Assembly (NCBI GenBank): GCA_963775635.1
Contig: CAVZJO010000004.1
Location: 1 to 64,000 of the forward strand
Direction: 5' to 3'
Source of the DNA: JALORV01 sp963775635
GTDB taxonomy: Bacteria > Pseudomonadota > Gammaproteobacteria > Burkholderiales > Burkholderiaceae_F
DNA length: 64,000 nucleotides
Position numbers and translations under genes: made by a program. Shown here one piece after another: positions 12,553 to 22,386 of the stretch (positions are counted from its first letter, which is position 1; each line of letters begins with the position of its first letter). The notes below the pieces were generated by a model. That model was not told the DNA's origin. It worked only from the letters and a program-made list of their open reading frames with translations, and did not search any database.

Positions 12553-13128
12553 TTAGCGTGAGTTGGACGGAGGCGGCGGAATCGGTGCGGCCGGACGTTC
12601 TACCGGCTTGCCGAATTCGAAGGTGAAGAACTTCGGCAGCGAAAGCCCAGAGGAACTCTCGGTGGCCGATATGGACTGGCGGCCTTCACGATTGGTCATG
12701 ATGTACGGACGCCCGGTCATGGCGGGAGTAACGATCACCTCGCTGATCCGGTTCGACGTGCGGATCTGCTCGATGCGGGTCTGGCTTTCTTCCGGCGAGA
12801 TCGTCCGCGCATCGTCGGTTGTCGGCAGCAGCTCGCTGGCAGCGGCCTCAGCAGACGGCTTCGGCGAAGACTCGGCGGCTTCAAGCGCCTGACGCTCGGC
12901 GGCGGGCAGTTCGATGCGCGTCCGCGGGGCGGTCGGAGGCGTGGTCGCCGGGCGGGTTGGACTCGTCGCCGGTGCCACTGGCTTGGCCGAGGGCGTCGAT
13001 GCCTGCGCGTAGGCAAGACCTGGCGCCGCGCAGAGCGCCACGAGGGCGGTGCCGACGAACGCCGCACGCCCTGCGAGAGGCAGAGTGCGGGCTGTCAGTC
13101 GAGCGATGGCGTTGGGCATCAAAACCAT
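12553..13128 (-). CDS. Exported DUF2782-like protein
   Basis: A 191-residue protein with a signal peptide (GTALVALCAAPGLAYAQA), a low-complexity Ala/Pro/Thr linker (about residues 45-75), and a C-terminal module IEQIRTSNRISEVIVTP with YIMTNREGR. That module resembles DUF2782, small periplasmic proteins encoded beside polA and thrB in betaproteobacteria. Function is unknown. The proline-rich end PPPPSNSR is unusual. The family call relies partly on gene position. Confidence 0.6.
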   Translation of the reverse strand: MVLMPNAIARLTARTLPLAGRAAFVGTALVALCAAPGLAYAQASTPSAKPVAPATSPTRPATTPPTAPRTRIELPAAERQALEAAESSPKPSAEAAASELLPTTDDARTISPEESQTRIEQIRTSNRISEVIVTPAMTGRPYIMTNREGRQSISATESSSGLSLPKFFTFEFGKPVERPAAPIPPPPSNSR

Positions 13129-13184
13129 TCTAACGGTCCGGCGCCGGCAGAAACCCGCAAGACATGACGCAAATCTGAAAGAAC

Positions 13185-13922
13185 TTAGAGGTACAGCAGT
13201 TTTTCGCGCTCGGTCGCGCTCTGTTCGAAGCCGCGTGCGTCGTAGAAATCGAACAGCGCATCGACCACCGCGTCCGGAGTGTCGACGACGCGCATCATCT
13301 CGAGGTCGGCCGCACTGATCATCCCTTCAGCTACCAGGACGTCACGCATCCAGGCGAGCAGACCGCCCCAGAACACCGATCCAACCAGCACCACCGGCAT
13401 CTTCTTGCCCTTGCCGGTCTGTATCAGGGTCAGGGCCTCGCTGAGCTCGTCGATCGTGCCGAAACCGCCGGGCATCACCACATAGGCCGCGGCGTACTTG
13501 ACGAAGGCGACCTTGCGCGCGAAGAAGTGACGGAACCGCAGCGAGATGTCCTGGTATTGATTGCCGTACTGCTCGAACGGCAACTCGATGTTCAACCCGA
13601 CCGAGGGCGAGGCGCCCTCAAAAGCGCCCTTGTTGGCGGCTTCCATGATGCCGGGACCGCCGCCGCTGATGACCGCGAAGCCGGCATCGGACAGCTTGCG
13701 CGCGATCTCGACCGCCAGTTCGTAGTTCGGGCTGCCCGGGACGCTGCGCGCGCTGCCGAAGATCGAGACGGCGGGCCGGATCTCCGACATCCGTTCGGTC
13801 GCCTCGACGAACTCTGAAATAATCCCCCAGAGTTGCCAGGATTCACGCGCCTTCTGGCTGGTAGCACGCTCGGGCATCGTGACTGCGCGCAGGGTGGGTA
13901 TGTTCTTGCGTTGGTCGAGCAC
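13185..13922 (-). CDS. LOG-family (TIGR00730) nucleotide 5'-monophosphate nucleosidase-like protein
   Basis: Rossmann-fold protein of the 'lonely guy' family, whose members release the base from (cytokinin) nucleoside monophosphates. It has VSIFGSARSVPGS, GGGPGIMEAANKGAFEG, and the signature PGGFGTIDELSEALTLIQ carrying the catalytic Glu. At 245 residues it is the larger LOG type common in proteobacteria. Two starts are possible, at 13922 and at 13877 (MPERATSQ); the latter leaves more room for a promoter facing polA. Confidence 0.85.
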   Translation of the reverse strand: MLDQRKNIPTLRAVTMPERATSQKARESWQLWGIISEFVEATERMSEIRPAVSIFGSARSVPGSPNYELAVEIARKLSDAGFAVISGGGPGIMEAANKGAFEGASPSVGLNIELPFEQYGNQYQDISLRFRHFFARKVAFVKYAAAYVVMPGGFGTIDELSEALTLIQTGKGKKMPVVLVGSVFWGGLLAWMRDVLVAEGMISAADLEMMRVVDTPDAVVDALFDFYDARGFEQSATEREKLLYL

Positions 13923-13935
13923 GGCGAATCTCCCA

Positions 13936-16656
13936 ATGAAAACACTGTTGCTGCTCGATGGATCGAGCTACTTATACCGCGCATTCCATGCGCTGCCGGA
14001 CCTGAGAACAGCGGCCGGCGAACCCACCGGAGCGATCCGCGGATTCATCGGAATGCTGCGCACGCTGCGGCAGCAGGTTCCTGCCGACTACCTGGCGTGC
14101 GTCTTCGATGCCAAGGGTAAGACGTTCCGCGACGATCTTTACACCGAATACAAGGCAAATCGTGCCGCCATGCCGGACGATCTGTCCGCGCAGATCGAGC
14201 CGATCCATGCGGCGGTCCGGGCCTTAGGCTGGCCGGTGCTCGAGATCGAAGGCATCGAGGCCGACGATGTCATCGGCACCTTGGCGCGCTATGCCGGCGA
14301 GCATGGGCTGCGCACGGTGATTTCGACCGGCGACAAGGATCTCGCGCAACTGGTCGACGAGCAAACCACGCTCGTCAATACGATGAGCAACGAAACACTG
14401 GACACCGCCGGCGTGCGGACAAAGTTCGGTGTCCCGCCGGACCGCATCGTGGACTACCTGTCGCTGGTTGGCGACAGCGTCGATAACGTGCCGGGCGTCG
14501 AGAAGGTGGGGCCGAAGACGGCCGCCAAGTGGCTGCAGACCTACGGTTCGCTCGATGCGATCGTCGCCGCTGCTGCCGAGATCGGCGGCGTGGTCGGCGA
14601 CAACCTGCGCAAGGCGCTCGCCTGGCTGCCGACGGCGCGCACGCTGGTGACCATCCGGACCGACTGTGACCTGTCGGCGCACGTGCCGTCGTTGGAGGCG
14701 TTGGCGGTCGGTGAGGAAAACAGCGGAGAGCTGCGCGAGCTGTACCGGCGTTACGAATTCAAAGCCTGGCTGCGCGAAGTGGAGGCGGCCCCGAGCCGCA
14801 CTGAGGCGACGGCCGTCGAATCTGCCGTGCCCGCGCCCGCACCGGTCGGTCCGCGGCCGGAATACGAAACGGTGCTGACCCGCGACCAGCTCGATGCCTG
14901 GCTGCAGCGCATCGGCGCCGCCGAACTGACCTGCATCGATACCGAAACCACTTCGCTTGATCCGATAGCCGCGCGACTGGTCGGCATTTCGCTGTCGGTC
15001 GAGGCGTCGAAGGCGTGCTACATCCCGCTGGCGCATCGATATCCGGGAGTTCCCGACCAACTGCCGCTGGAGGACGCGTTGCAGGCGCTGCGTCCGTGGC
15101 TGGAGAGCCCGCACCATCGCAAGGTGGGACAGCACTTGAAGTACGACACGCACGTGTTCGCCAACCACGGCATCCGTCTGGCCGGCATCGCGCACGACAC
15201 GATGCTCGAGTCCTACGTGCTCGAGGCACATCGCAACAACGACATGGACTCGCTGGCCGAACGCCATCTCGGCCGCAAGACGCTGACTTATGTCGAGGTC
15301 TGTGGCAAGGGAGCCAATCAGCTCTGCTTCGACGAAGTTGCGATCGACCGCGCCACGGAGTATGCCGCCGAGGACGCCGAGGTGACGCTGGCGCTGCATC
15401 ACACGATGTGGCCGCACATCGAAACCAACGAGCGGTTGCGCTATGTCTATGAAGGCATCGAACTGCCGGTGTCGCGCGTGCTGTTCGACATGGAGCGGAC
15501 CGGTGTCCTGATCGACCGGCAGCGGCTCGAGGCGCAAAGCCGCGAACTCGCACAGCGCATCGCCGAGCTCGAGCGCCAGGCGGTCGAGATTGCCGGACAA
15601 CCCTTCAACCTGGGCAGTCCCAAACAGATCGGCGAGATCCTGTTCAATCATCTGAAGCTGCCGGTCTTCAAGAAAACAGCGAGCGGGTCGCCATCGACCG
15701 ACGAGGAAGTGCTCGAGAAGCTGGCGGAGGACTATCCGCTGCCGAAGCTGCTGCTCGAGCACCGCGGCTTGTCGAAACTGAAGTCGACCTATTGCGACAA
15801 GCTGCCGCTCACCGCGGACGCGCACGGCCGGGTTCATACGACCTACGGCCAGGCTATCGCGGTGACCGGACGCCTGTCTTCGTCCGATCCGAACCTGCAG
15901 AACATCCCGATTCGCACGGCCGAGGGACGGCGCATCCGCGAAGCGTTCATCGCGCCGCCCGCCCATCGCATCGTCTCGGCGGATTATTCGCAGATCGAGT
16001 TGCGCATCATGGCGCACATCTCTGAGGACGCAGGCCTGCTCGATGCGTTCTCGAAGGGGGAGGACATCCATCGCGCGACCGCCTCCGAGGTGTTCGGCGT
16101 TCCGCTGGCCGAGGTGTCGAGCCAGCAGCGACGCTATGCGAAGGTCATCAACTTCGGCCTGATCTACGGCATGAGCGCGTTCGGCCTTGCTTCCAACCTC
16201 GGGATCGAGCGCGATGCGGCGCGCAGCTACATCGACCGCTATTTCATGCGGTATCCCGGCGTGGCGAAGTACATGGAATCGACCCGCGCACTGGCCAAGC
16301 GGCAGGGCTATGTCGAGACCGTGTTCGGCCGGCGGCTGTGGCTGCCCGAAATCAACTCGCCCAACGGCCCACGCCGCAGCGGCGCCGAGCGCGCGGCGAT
16401 CAACGCGCCGATGCAGGGCACCGCGGCCGACCTGATCAAGCTGGCGATGATCGCAGCGTCACGCTGGATCACGGAAAACGCGCTCGGCACCCGGCTCGTG
16501 ATGCAGGTCCACGATGAACTCGTTCTTGAAGTACCCGATTCGGAAGTGGAGCTCGTACGCGAACGCGTACCGGCGCTGATGTCAGGCGTGGCACCGCTGC
16601 GTGTTCCGCTGGTGGCCGACGTCGGCGTCGGCGATAACTGGGACCAGGCGCACTAG
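13936..16656 (+). CDS. polA: DNA polymerase I
   Basis: Repair and Okazaki-fragment processing polymerase of 906 residues, complete in one frame. The N-terminal 5'-3' exonuclease domain (about 1-290) has LLLDGSSYLYRAFHAL and GIEADDVIGTLA. The 3'-5' proofreading domain (about 310-500) keeps the metal ligands in CIDTETTSLDP. The polymerase domain has motif A (ADYSQIELRIMAH), motif B (RRYAKVINFGLIYGMSAFG) and motif C (MQVHDELVLEV). The ATG at 13936 gives the canonical MKTLLLLDGSS start. It is divergent from the LOG-family gene. Confidence 0.97.
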   Translation: MKTLLLLDGSSYLYRAFHALPDLRTAAGEPTGAIRGFIGMLRTLRQQVPADYLACVFDAKGKTFRDDLYTEYKANRAAMPDDLSAQIEPIHAAVRALGWPVLEIEGIEADDVIGTLARYAGEHGLRTVISTGDKDLAQLVDEQTTLVNTMSNETLDTAGVRTKFGVPPDRIVDYLSLVGDSVDNVPGVEKVGPKTAAKWLQTYGSLDAIVAAAAEIGGVVGDNLRKALAWLPTARTLVTIRTDCDLSAHVPSLEALAVGEENSGELRELYRRYEFKAWLREVEAAPSRTEATAVESAVPAPAPVGPRPEYETVLTRDQLDAWLQRIGAAELTCIDTETTSLDPIAARLVGISLSVEASKACYIPLAHRYPGVPDQLPLEDALQALRPWLESPHHRKVGQHLKYDTHVFANHGIRLAGIAHDTMLESYVLEAHRNNDMDSLAERHLGRKTLTYVEVCGKGANQLCFDEVAIDRATEYAAEDAEVTLALHHTMWPHIETNERLRYVYEGIELPVSRVLFDMERTGVLIDRQRLEAQSRELAQRIAELERQAVEIAGQPFNLGSPKQIGEILFNHLKLPVFKKTASGSPSTDEEVLEKLAEDYPLPKLLLEHRGLSKLKSTYCDKLPLTADAHGRVHTTYGQAIAVTGRLSSSDPNLQNIPIRTAEGRRIREAFIAPPAHRIVSADYSQIELRIMAHISEDAGLLDAFSKGEDIHRATASEVFGVPLAEVSSQQRRYAKVINFGLIYGMSAFGLASNLGIERDAARSYIDRYFMRYPGVAKYMESTRALAKRQGYVETVFGRRLWLPEINSPNGPRRSGAERAAINAPMQGTAADLIKLAMIAASRWITENALGTRLVMQVHDELVLEVPDSEVELVRERVPALMSGVAPLRVPLVADVGVGDNWDQAH

Positions 16657-16658
16657 GT

Positions 16659-17129
16659 TCAGCGCAGCAGGTAGCCGAGCGGCCGCCAGGCTCCAGCCTG
16701 ATAGGTGAGCGTCACGACTTCATCGGCCACCGTGTTCTTTTCGTAGTCGCTGATGAAGCGCACGGTAACGTAGTCGCCGTCCGGCGCGCCGGGCAGCGAC
16801 TGCCGGTACGCGGTGCCTCCGAGTTTCCGCGAGTTGAACTTGCCGTACTCGGCCCGGTTCTTGGGGACGCCATCGACCCACTGCTGCCGCGTGACCTTCT
16901 CGCGAAACAGCGGTGCACAGGCCTCCCACGCCTTGGCGTAGTCACCGCTGTCGATCAGCTTCAGCCACTCGGCGGCCACTTGAGCGGCGGCTGCTTCCTT
17001 GGCTTCGATGACCGGGTCGGCTACCGGCGCCGGTTTGGCAGGCGCGGTCATGTCCGACGGGGGCTTGAGCTGTGCTTGTCCTGACGCAGCACACAGGAGG
17101 AGCAACACGAACAGACCGTATTTCGGCAT
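16659..17129 (-). CDS. Exported DUF4019 protein
   Basis: A 156-residue protein with a signal peptide (LFVLLLLCAASGQAQ). Its single domain (about 45-156) has AAEWLKLIDSGDYAKAWEACAPLFR and ends YQAGAWRPLGYLL, matching DUF4019, a small periplasmic domain of unknown function. It converges on polA with 2 bases between stops. Confidence 0.8.
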   Translation of the reverse strand: MPKYGLFVLLLLCAASGQAQLKPPSDMTAPAKPAPVADPVIEAKEAAAAQVAAEWLKLIDSGDYAKAWEACAPLFREKVTRQQWVDGVPKNRAEYGKFNSRKLGGTAYRQSLPGAPDGDYVTVRFISDYEKNTVADEVVTLTYQAGAWRPLGYLLR

Positions 17130-17171
17130 TGGAACCTTTCGAGCACCGCGGCGAGCCGCCGCGATTAGGGA

Positions 17172-18059
17172 TTAGGTGGCGGTATAGGCGAGCCGCACAT
17201 AGATCGGTGCGAAGGGCGTCGCCTGCGTGATTTCGATCAGCGATTCGCGCGCGAGTTCCAGCAGCGCGAGGAAATGGACGATCGCCACCTGTATGCCGCG
17301 AGCCGGATCGAAGAACTCGCCGAACTCCACGAAGCGGGCGTTCTGCAGCCGTCGCAGTATGAAGCTCATGTGTTCGCGCACCGACAGTTCCTCGCGGGCG
17401 ATCCGGTGGTGCGCGTGCAGCTGTGCCCGCTTCAGCACCTCGCCCCAGGCGTCGCGCAGGTCGATCACATTGACGTCCGGAAAGCGCCTTTCCAGCGACT
17501 GCTCGATCGTCACGATGGCGCGCACGAAATCTCGACCCACGCGCGGCAACTGGTCGAGTCGCTGGGCGGCGAGCTTGATGCGTTCGTACTCAAGCAGGCG
17601 CCTGACGAGTTCGGCGCGCGGGTCCTCGACCTCCTCGCCGGTGTCCCCCTTGCGCAGCGGCAACAGCATGCGCGACTTGATCTCGATCAGCAGCGCGGCC
17701 ATCAGCAGATACTCGCCGGCCAGTTCGAGGTTCTTCTCGCGGATCTGGTCGATGTACGCCAGGTACTGCACCGTGAGCGGCGCCATCGGGATGTCGAGCA
17801 CGTTGAAGTGCTGCTTGCGGATCAGGTACAGCAGGAGGTCGAGCGGACCTTCGAATGCCTCGAGGAAAACTTCAAGCGCATCCGGCGGGATGTACAAGTC
17901 TTCTGGCAGGCGAAACAGCGGCTCGCCGTACAGTCGTGCCAGCGCCACACCGTCCACCACGTCGGGAGTCGAATCCGCCGCGTTGGCGGCAAGAGCGTCG
18001 CGCCGCTCGACGCCCGCGTGCGCCATGTCAGCCGGCGCGCCATGAGCGGCGGTTGTCAC
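17172..18059 (-). CDS. scpA: Segregation and condensation protein A
   Basis: Kleisin subunit that bridges SMC and ScpB in chromosome condensation. The hallmark is FEGPLDLLLYLIRKQHFNVLDIPMAPLTVQY, followed by LELAGEYLLMAALLIEIKSRMLLP. The C-terminal winged-helix part is IVHFLALLELARESLIEITQ. The most likely start is the GTG at 18059-18057, which overlaps the TAG of the DUF3460 gene (TAGTG); an ATG 11 codons downstream is an alternative. It is co-transcribed with the DUF3460 gene. Confidence 0.92.
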   Translation of the reverse strand: MTTAAHGAPADMAHAGVERRDALAANAADSTPDVVDGVALARLYGEPLFRLPEDLYIPPDALEVFLEAFEGPLDLLLYLIRKQHFNVLDIPMAPLTVQYLAYIDQIREKNLELAGEYLLMAALLIEIKSRMLLPLRKGDTGEEVEDPRAELVRRLLEYERIKLAAQRLDQLPRVGRDFVRAIVTIEQSLERRFPDVNVIDLRDAWGEVLKRAQLHAHHRIAREELSVREHMSFILRRLQNARFVEFGEFFDPARGIQVAIVHFLALLELARESLIEITQATPFAPIYVRLAYTAT

Positions 18060-18253
18060 TATCGCGCCTTTGTCTGATAGACGTAGGCGGGCTGCGGGAC
18101 CCGCGATTGCTGGAAACGGCGGTCCAAATCCAGGTCGAGGTTCTTGTCCCACCAGATCGCCCGGCCTTCGCGCTGTCCGGGCTCGATCGTTGGGTTCTTC
18201 TGCTTGAGTTCGCGCAGGAAGCGCGTGATTTCGGATTCGTAGGGGCGTGCCAT
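18059..18253 (-). CDS. DUF3460 family small protein
   Basis: A 64-residue protein, MARPYESEITRFLRELKQKN then GRAIWWDKNLDLDLDRRFQQ. This matches DUF3460, a Burkholderiales-specific small protein of unknown function. It is translationally coupled to scpA (stop and start overlap), the conserved arrangement in this order. Confidence 0.85.
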   Translation of the reverse strand: MARPYESEITRFLRELKQKNPTIEPGQREGRAIWWDKNLDLDLDRRFQQSRVPQPAYVYQTKAR

Positions 18254-18313
18254 GACGACTGCCGTGATGATGTCTAATCTCGGAAGCGATGAAGTTTACG
18301 CGAGAGACACGAG

Positions 18314-18835
18314 ATGAGCCGGTGGGTACGTGGCATCGCATGCGCGGGCATCGCGGCGGCAGTGATCGCCGGTCTGACGGCGTGTGACCAGGGAGGGCGC
18401 GTGTACGAGGACCTGCGGCTGGCGCGGCTCAAGGAAGGGCAGTCGACCGAGCAGGACGTGCGTGCGGCGTTCGGCGCGCCCGCGGCCGTGCATCAGATCG
18501 CGGGCGGCAAGGGTCTTGTTTACCCGCTCGGCCCCGAGGGCGCCCACACGCTGCTGCTGAAGATCGACGCCGCCGGCATCTATCGCGGCCGGGAAGATCT
18601 GCTGACGCGCGCGAATTTCACGCGGGTCGCCGCGGGCATGAAGGATGCCGAAGTCGTTGGACTGCTCGGTCCGCCGGGTCGCCGGCAGACGTACCAGCTG
18701 AAGCAGGAAACCGCGTGGGAATGGCGTTTCAATGACGGCGCCGAGACCCGCATGTTCGTCGTAATGTTCAACGCGGCCGGCCAGGTGGTGTCGACCACGA
18801 TCGAGGAGGACCCGCGCCGCACCGGAGGTAGCTAG
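18314..18835 (+). CDS. Lipoprotein with two SmpA/BamE-like repeats
   Basis: A 173-residue protein with a lipoprotein signal (IAAAVIAGLTAC, lipidated Cys 24). It contains two similar half-domains: LKEGQSTEQDVRAAFGAPAA and VAAGMKDAEVVGLLGPPGRRQTYQL. Each has the 'G-M/Q-T..D-V...G-P' pattern of the SmpA/OmlA (BamE-like) fold. It ends FNAAGQVVSTTIEEDP, the last strand of that fold. It is too divergent to be BamE itself. The role is probably in the cell envelope. Confidence 0.7.
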   Translation: MSRWVRGIACAGIAAAVIAGLTACDQGGRVYEDLRLARLKEGQSTEQDVRAAFGAPAAVHQIAGGKGLVYPLGPEGAHTLLLKIDAAGIYRGREDLLTRANFTRVAAGMKDAEVVGLLGPPGRRQTYQLKQETAWEWRFNDGAETRMFVVMFNAAGQVVSTTIEEDPRRTGGS

Positions 18836-19359
18836 CGCCGGGCTTCAGGCGTAATCCGCCTTACCGCCGTCACGATGCCGCGCAGGATGTCCAGAGGCCG
18901 TGGTGGACAACCTGGCACGGCGACGTCAACCGGAATCACGTTGGCGACCTTGCCGCAACTGGCATAGCTTTCGCCGAAGATCCCGCCGCTGCACCCGCAG
19001 TCGCCCACCGCTACCACCAGCTTGGGCTCGGGCACCGCCTCGTATGTTCGCTGCAGAGCCACCCGCATGTTGCTCGCGACTGGGCCGGTGACGAGCAGCA
19101 TGTCGGCATGACGCGGACTAGCTACGAAATGCATCCCCCGGCCTTCGAGGTTGTAGTAAGGATTGTTCAGCGCGTGGATTTCGAGCTCGCAGCCGTTGCA
19201 GGAACCGGCATCGACCTGGCGGATCGCGAGCGCGCGCCCGAGCAGTGTCAGGATGTCGGCCTGAATCTGCTCGCCGGCCACGCGCCACGCGTCGTTCGGC
19301 TCGGGCAAGGGCTCCGTGCAGATGCCCGACTTGATAATCTGGCGCGCCAGTAAGGGCAT
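18832..19359 (-). CDS. hyfI: NuoB/HyfI-like [4Fe-4S] small subunit of an Ehr complex
   Basis: Electron-transfer subunit homologous to HyfI/HycG and NuoB, 175 residues. The cluster ligands are visible in AGSCNGCELEIHALNNPYYN, VAVGDCGCSGG and VPGCPPRPLDILRGI, so the proximal [4Fe-4S] cluster should be present. The ATG at 19359 overlaps the stop of the large-subunit gene (TGATG). It is the last gene of the six-gene operon. It would sit on the cytoplasmic face next to the HyfG-like subunit. Confidence 0.85.
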   Translation of the reverse strand: MPLLARQIIKSGICTEPLPEPNDAWRVAGEQIQADILTLLGRALAIRQVDAGSCNGCELEIHALNNPYYNLEGRGMHFVASPRHADMLLVTGPVASNMRVALQRTYEAVPEPKLVVAVGDCGCSGGIFGESYASCGKVANVIPVDVAVPGCPPRPLDILRGIVTAVRRITPEARR

Positions 19360-20917
19360 CAGCGGTCCACTCCCGAATAAGTCAGGTTGAACGACTTGTT
19401 GATCAGCGGAAAGTCGGGAACGATATTGCCGATTACCGCATGCTCGAGCACCGGCCAGTTCTGCCATGACGGATCGTGGCAATGACAGCGCCGCAGGGCT
19501 CCGTTTATTCCGACCTCCAAGGCGACCATCACGTCGCCACGCCAACCCTCGATCCAGCCGACGCCCTGTGCGCCGTCGCGAGGCAGGGCCGGCAGCGGGC
19601 TGATTACCTCGCCTGCTGGCATACGTTGCACGATGCCGTCGATCAGTCGCAGCGACTCGGCGAGTTCATCGAACCGGACAGCGACGCGCGCTGCGACGTC
19701 GCCGCGTTCGTCAGCCGCGGCCTTGACCTCCAGCATGTCGTAGGGACTCGAGCGCACATCGACCCGAAGGTCGCCTGCCTGACCGCTCGCTCGTCCGGCG
19801 AGGCCGCGCAGACCGAGTCGCGCCGCGAGTTCGGGACTCACCACTCCGGTTTCCTGAAATCGATCCTGCAGTCCGGAATGCTCGTCGTAGATCGCGCGCA
19901 GCGTTTTCACTTCGGCGGCGAGATCGGCACATTGGCCACGCATCGCATCGAGCCGGCCGGCGTCGGGATCGATCCGCGTGCCGCCGGGCACGATGCAGTC
20001 CATCATCAAGCGGTGGCCGAAGACTTCGTCGTTGGCTCTCAGCCACTGTTCGCGTAACCGGGAAAACTGGGCCAGGCCTGCAGCGAGACCCGCATCGTTG
20101 CCGAGTGCACCGAGGTCTCCAAGATGATTGCCGACGCGCTCGCGCTCCAGCATCAAGGCGCGCAGCCACGCGGCGCGCACCGGCATGGTTACGCCAGTGG
20201 CCGACTCCGCCGCCATCGAATAGGCCCATGCGTAGGCGACCGTCGAATCTCCCGACACCCTGCCGGCGAGCCGGACGGCATCGCTCAGCGGCATGCCATC
20301 GAAGCGCTTGTCGATGCCCTTGTGGACATAACCCAAATGCTCCTCGAGACGCAGCACTTTCTCGCCGACGACAGAGAAGCGGAAGTGGCCCGGCTCGATG
20401 ATGCCGGCATGCACCGGACCGACCGGGATCTCGTGCACGCCGTCGCCGCTGACCTGAACGAACGGATAGTGGTCCTGCTCGTGTTCGAACGCCAGAGCGG
20501 CGTCCGATTCGCGTCGCAGCGGGAAGAAATCTGCTGGCCACGCGCCGTGGCGCAGCCACGGTCGATCGTCGTCGTCGCCCAGCGCGCGGGCGCCGAGCAG
20601 GTCGAAGGTCGCACGCTGCATTCTGTTTGCGGCCGGAAACACCGAGGCGATCGACGGGAATTCGTAGGGAGCGTGGAGCGGAAGCCGCACGCACAGCAAC
20701 CGATTGCCGAGCGGAGTACGCCGCCGTGATCACGAGGCCGTCACCCAGGTCGCGGCGGTCCGAACCCCACAACGACACGAGTGTTGCGCCGTCGCGGCGC
20801 AGCGCCTCGGCCGCTGACTGCCACTGCGCAGAGTCCGCCGTCGCCCAGCCGACCGGCAGCGCACCGCTCGCATCGCTCGAAAGCGAGTTCGCCGGCGTCG
20901 GTCTGCAGCCTGAACAT
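19359..20917 (-). CDS. hyfG: HyfG/NuoCD-like large subunit lacking NiFe ligands (frameshifted N-terminus)
   Basis: Homologue of the hydrogenase-4 large subunit with a NuoC-like N-terminal part and a NuoD-like body. The body has PVGPVHAGIIEPGHFRFSV, GYVHKGIDKRFDG and LMLERERVGNHLGDLGALG. The two CxxC motifs that bind nickel in true hydrogenases are replaced: the N-terminal site reads AGRVSGDSTVAYAW and the C-terminal site HDPSWQNWPVLEHAV. The N-terminus (MFRLQTDAGELAFERCE, then LPVGWATADSAQWQSAAEAL and LVSLWGSDRRDLGDGLVI) is spread over three frames, with shifts near 20855 and 20705. The gene therefore encodes a non-hydrogenase complex-I-like subunit. Confidence 0.82.
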
Positions 20918-20922
20918 CACGT

Positions 20923-22386
20923 TCAGCCTCCGGCGACCAGGCGGGCCGCCTGCTGGTACCAGTCTTCGAGGTACGGCGGGATGTACAGACCCAGCAGCAG
21001 CGCCAGGCCGAGGTGCACGAAGACGGGGATCAGTGCTGGCGGATGCGCCAGTGGCCGCACGGTGGTCTCGCCGAACACCATCGGCTGCACCTTGGAAAGC
21101 ACCGCGGCGAATGCCACGCCTAACGCGAGCAGCAGGAAAGGCGTCGTCCACGGAAACTCGCGCATCGCGGTAGTCAGTATCAGGAACTCGCTGGCGAACA
21201 CGCCGAAGGGCGGCATGCCGAGGATCGCCAGCGTCCCTACCATCAGTCCCCAGCCGACGGTCGGATTGACGCGAATCAGTCCGCGGATCTGGTCCATGAC
21301 CTGCGTGCCGGCCTTCTGCGCCGCATGCCCGACCGCATAGAAGATCGCCGATTTCACCAGCGAGTGAACGGTCATGTGCAGCAGCCCGGCGAAGCTGGCG
21401 ATCGGGCCTCCCATGCCGAAGGCAAACGTAATCAATCCCATATGCTCGATCGACGAGTACGCGAACATGCGCTTGATATCGCGCTGACGCGAGATGAAGA
21501 AGGCCGCGAGCACCACCGATAGCAGACCGAAACCCATCATCAGGTCACCCGCGAAGCGGGTTCCGAGCGCGCCGTCGGTTAGTACCTTGCATCTCAGGAC
21601 CGCATAAAGCGCCACGTTCAGCAGCAGGCCTGACAGCACGGCGGAAATGGGCGTCGGGCCTTCAGCATGCGCGTCCGGCAGCCAGTTGTGCAGCGGCGCC
21701 AGGCCGACCTTGGTGCCGTAACCGACCAGCAGGAACACGAACGCCAGCGAGATCACCGTGGGCTCGAGCTGCCCCTTCGCCGCGTCCAGGTACGTCCACA
21801 GCAGCCCATTGCCCTCAGCACCGACGACGCGCTCGGCGGCGAGGTACAACAGGATCGTGCCGAACAGCGCCTGCGCGATGCCGACCCCGCACAGGATGAA
21901 GTACTTCCACGCCGCCTCAAGACTGGCCGGCGTGCGATACACCGCTACCAGCAGCACCGTGGCGAGCGTGGCGGCCTCGAGCGCGACCCACAGCAGCCCC
22001 ATGTTGTTAGTGGTCAGTGCCAGCAGCATGGTGAAGCTGAACAACTGATACATGCTGTGGAACAGCCGCATGCGTGGCGGGGTCATCTTGCCGTGGTCGC
22101 GCTCGATCCGCATGTACGGTCGGGCGAACAGAGCCGTCGTGAAGGCGACGAGCGCCGTCAGGGCCACTAGGAACACGTTCAGCGAGTCGACGAAGAACTG
22201 CTCGTGCAGTACGAGGATCGGGCCGTCGGCGATGATCTGGATCGTGAGCATCGCGGAAGCGACGAAAGTCGCGAGACTGAATCCCACGTTGACTTCCGGG
22301 GCCTGGTCGCGGTGCCCGACCAGGCCGAGGACGGCCGCCCCCACGAGTGGGATGCCGAGGATCGCGAGCAGCACGTTCACGCTCAC
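20923..22386 (-). CDS. hyfF: HyfF-like proton-antiporter-type membrane subunit
   Basis: About 487 residues and roughly 14 membrane helices, of the NuoL/M/N-MrpD family. Key segments are the helix with LLWVALEAATLATVLLVAVY, the charged YGTKVGLAPLHNWLPDAHAEGPTPISAVLSG, and RDIKRMFAYSSIEHMGLI with the conserved Lys and His. It would move protons across the inner membrane. The start is taken as the GTG at 22386, which overlaps the hyfE stop (GTGA). It is followed 6 bases later by the HyfG-like gene. Confidence 0.9.
   Translation of the reverse strand: MSVNVLLAILGIPLVGAAVLGLVGHRDQAPEVNVGFSLATFVASAMLTIQIIADGPILVLHEQFFVDSLNVFLVALTALVAFTTALFARPYMRIERDHGKMTPPRMRLFHSMYQLFSFTMLLALTTNNMGLLWVALEAATLATVLLVAVYRTPASLEAAWKYFILCGVGIAQALFGTILLYLAAERVVGAEGNGLLWTYLDAAKGQLEPTVISLAFVFLLVGYGTKVGLAPLHNWLPDAHAEGPTPISAVLSGLLLNVALYAVLRCKVLTDGALGTRFAGDLMMGFGLLSVVLAAFFISRQRDIKRMFAYSSIEHMGLITFAFGMGGPIASFAGLLHMTVHSLVKSAIFYAVGHAAQKAGTQVMDQIRGLIRVNPTVGWGLMVGTLAILGMPPFGVFASEFLILTTAMREFPWTTPFLLLALGVAFAAVLSKVQPMVFGETTVRPLAHPPALIPVFVHLGLALLLGLYIPPYLEDWYQQAARLVAGG

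Noticed and set aside
14224..16071. A 615-codon open frame antisense to polA, and many other long antisense frames (for example 36875-38059, 58951-59802, 62622-63911)
   Set aside because: They are mirror frames of well-recognised genes in GC-rich DNA. Their translations are Arg/His/Gln-rich and show no domain.
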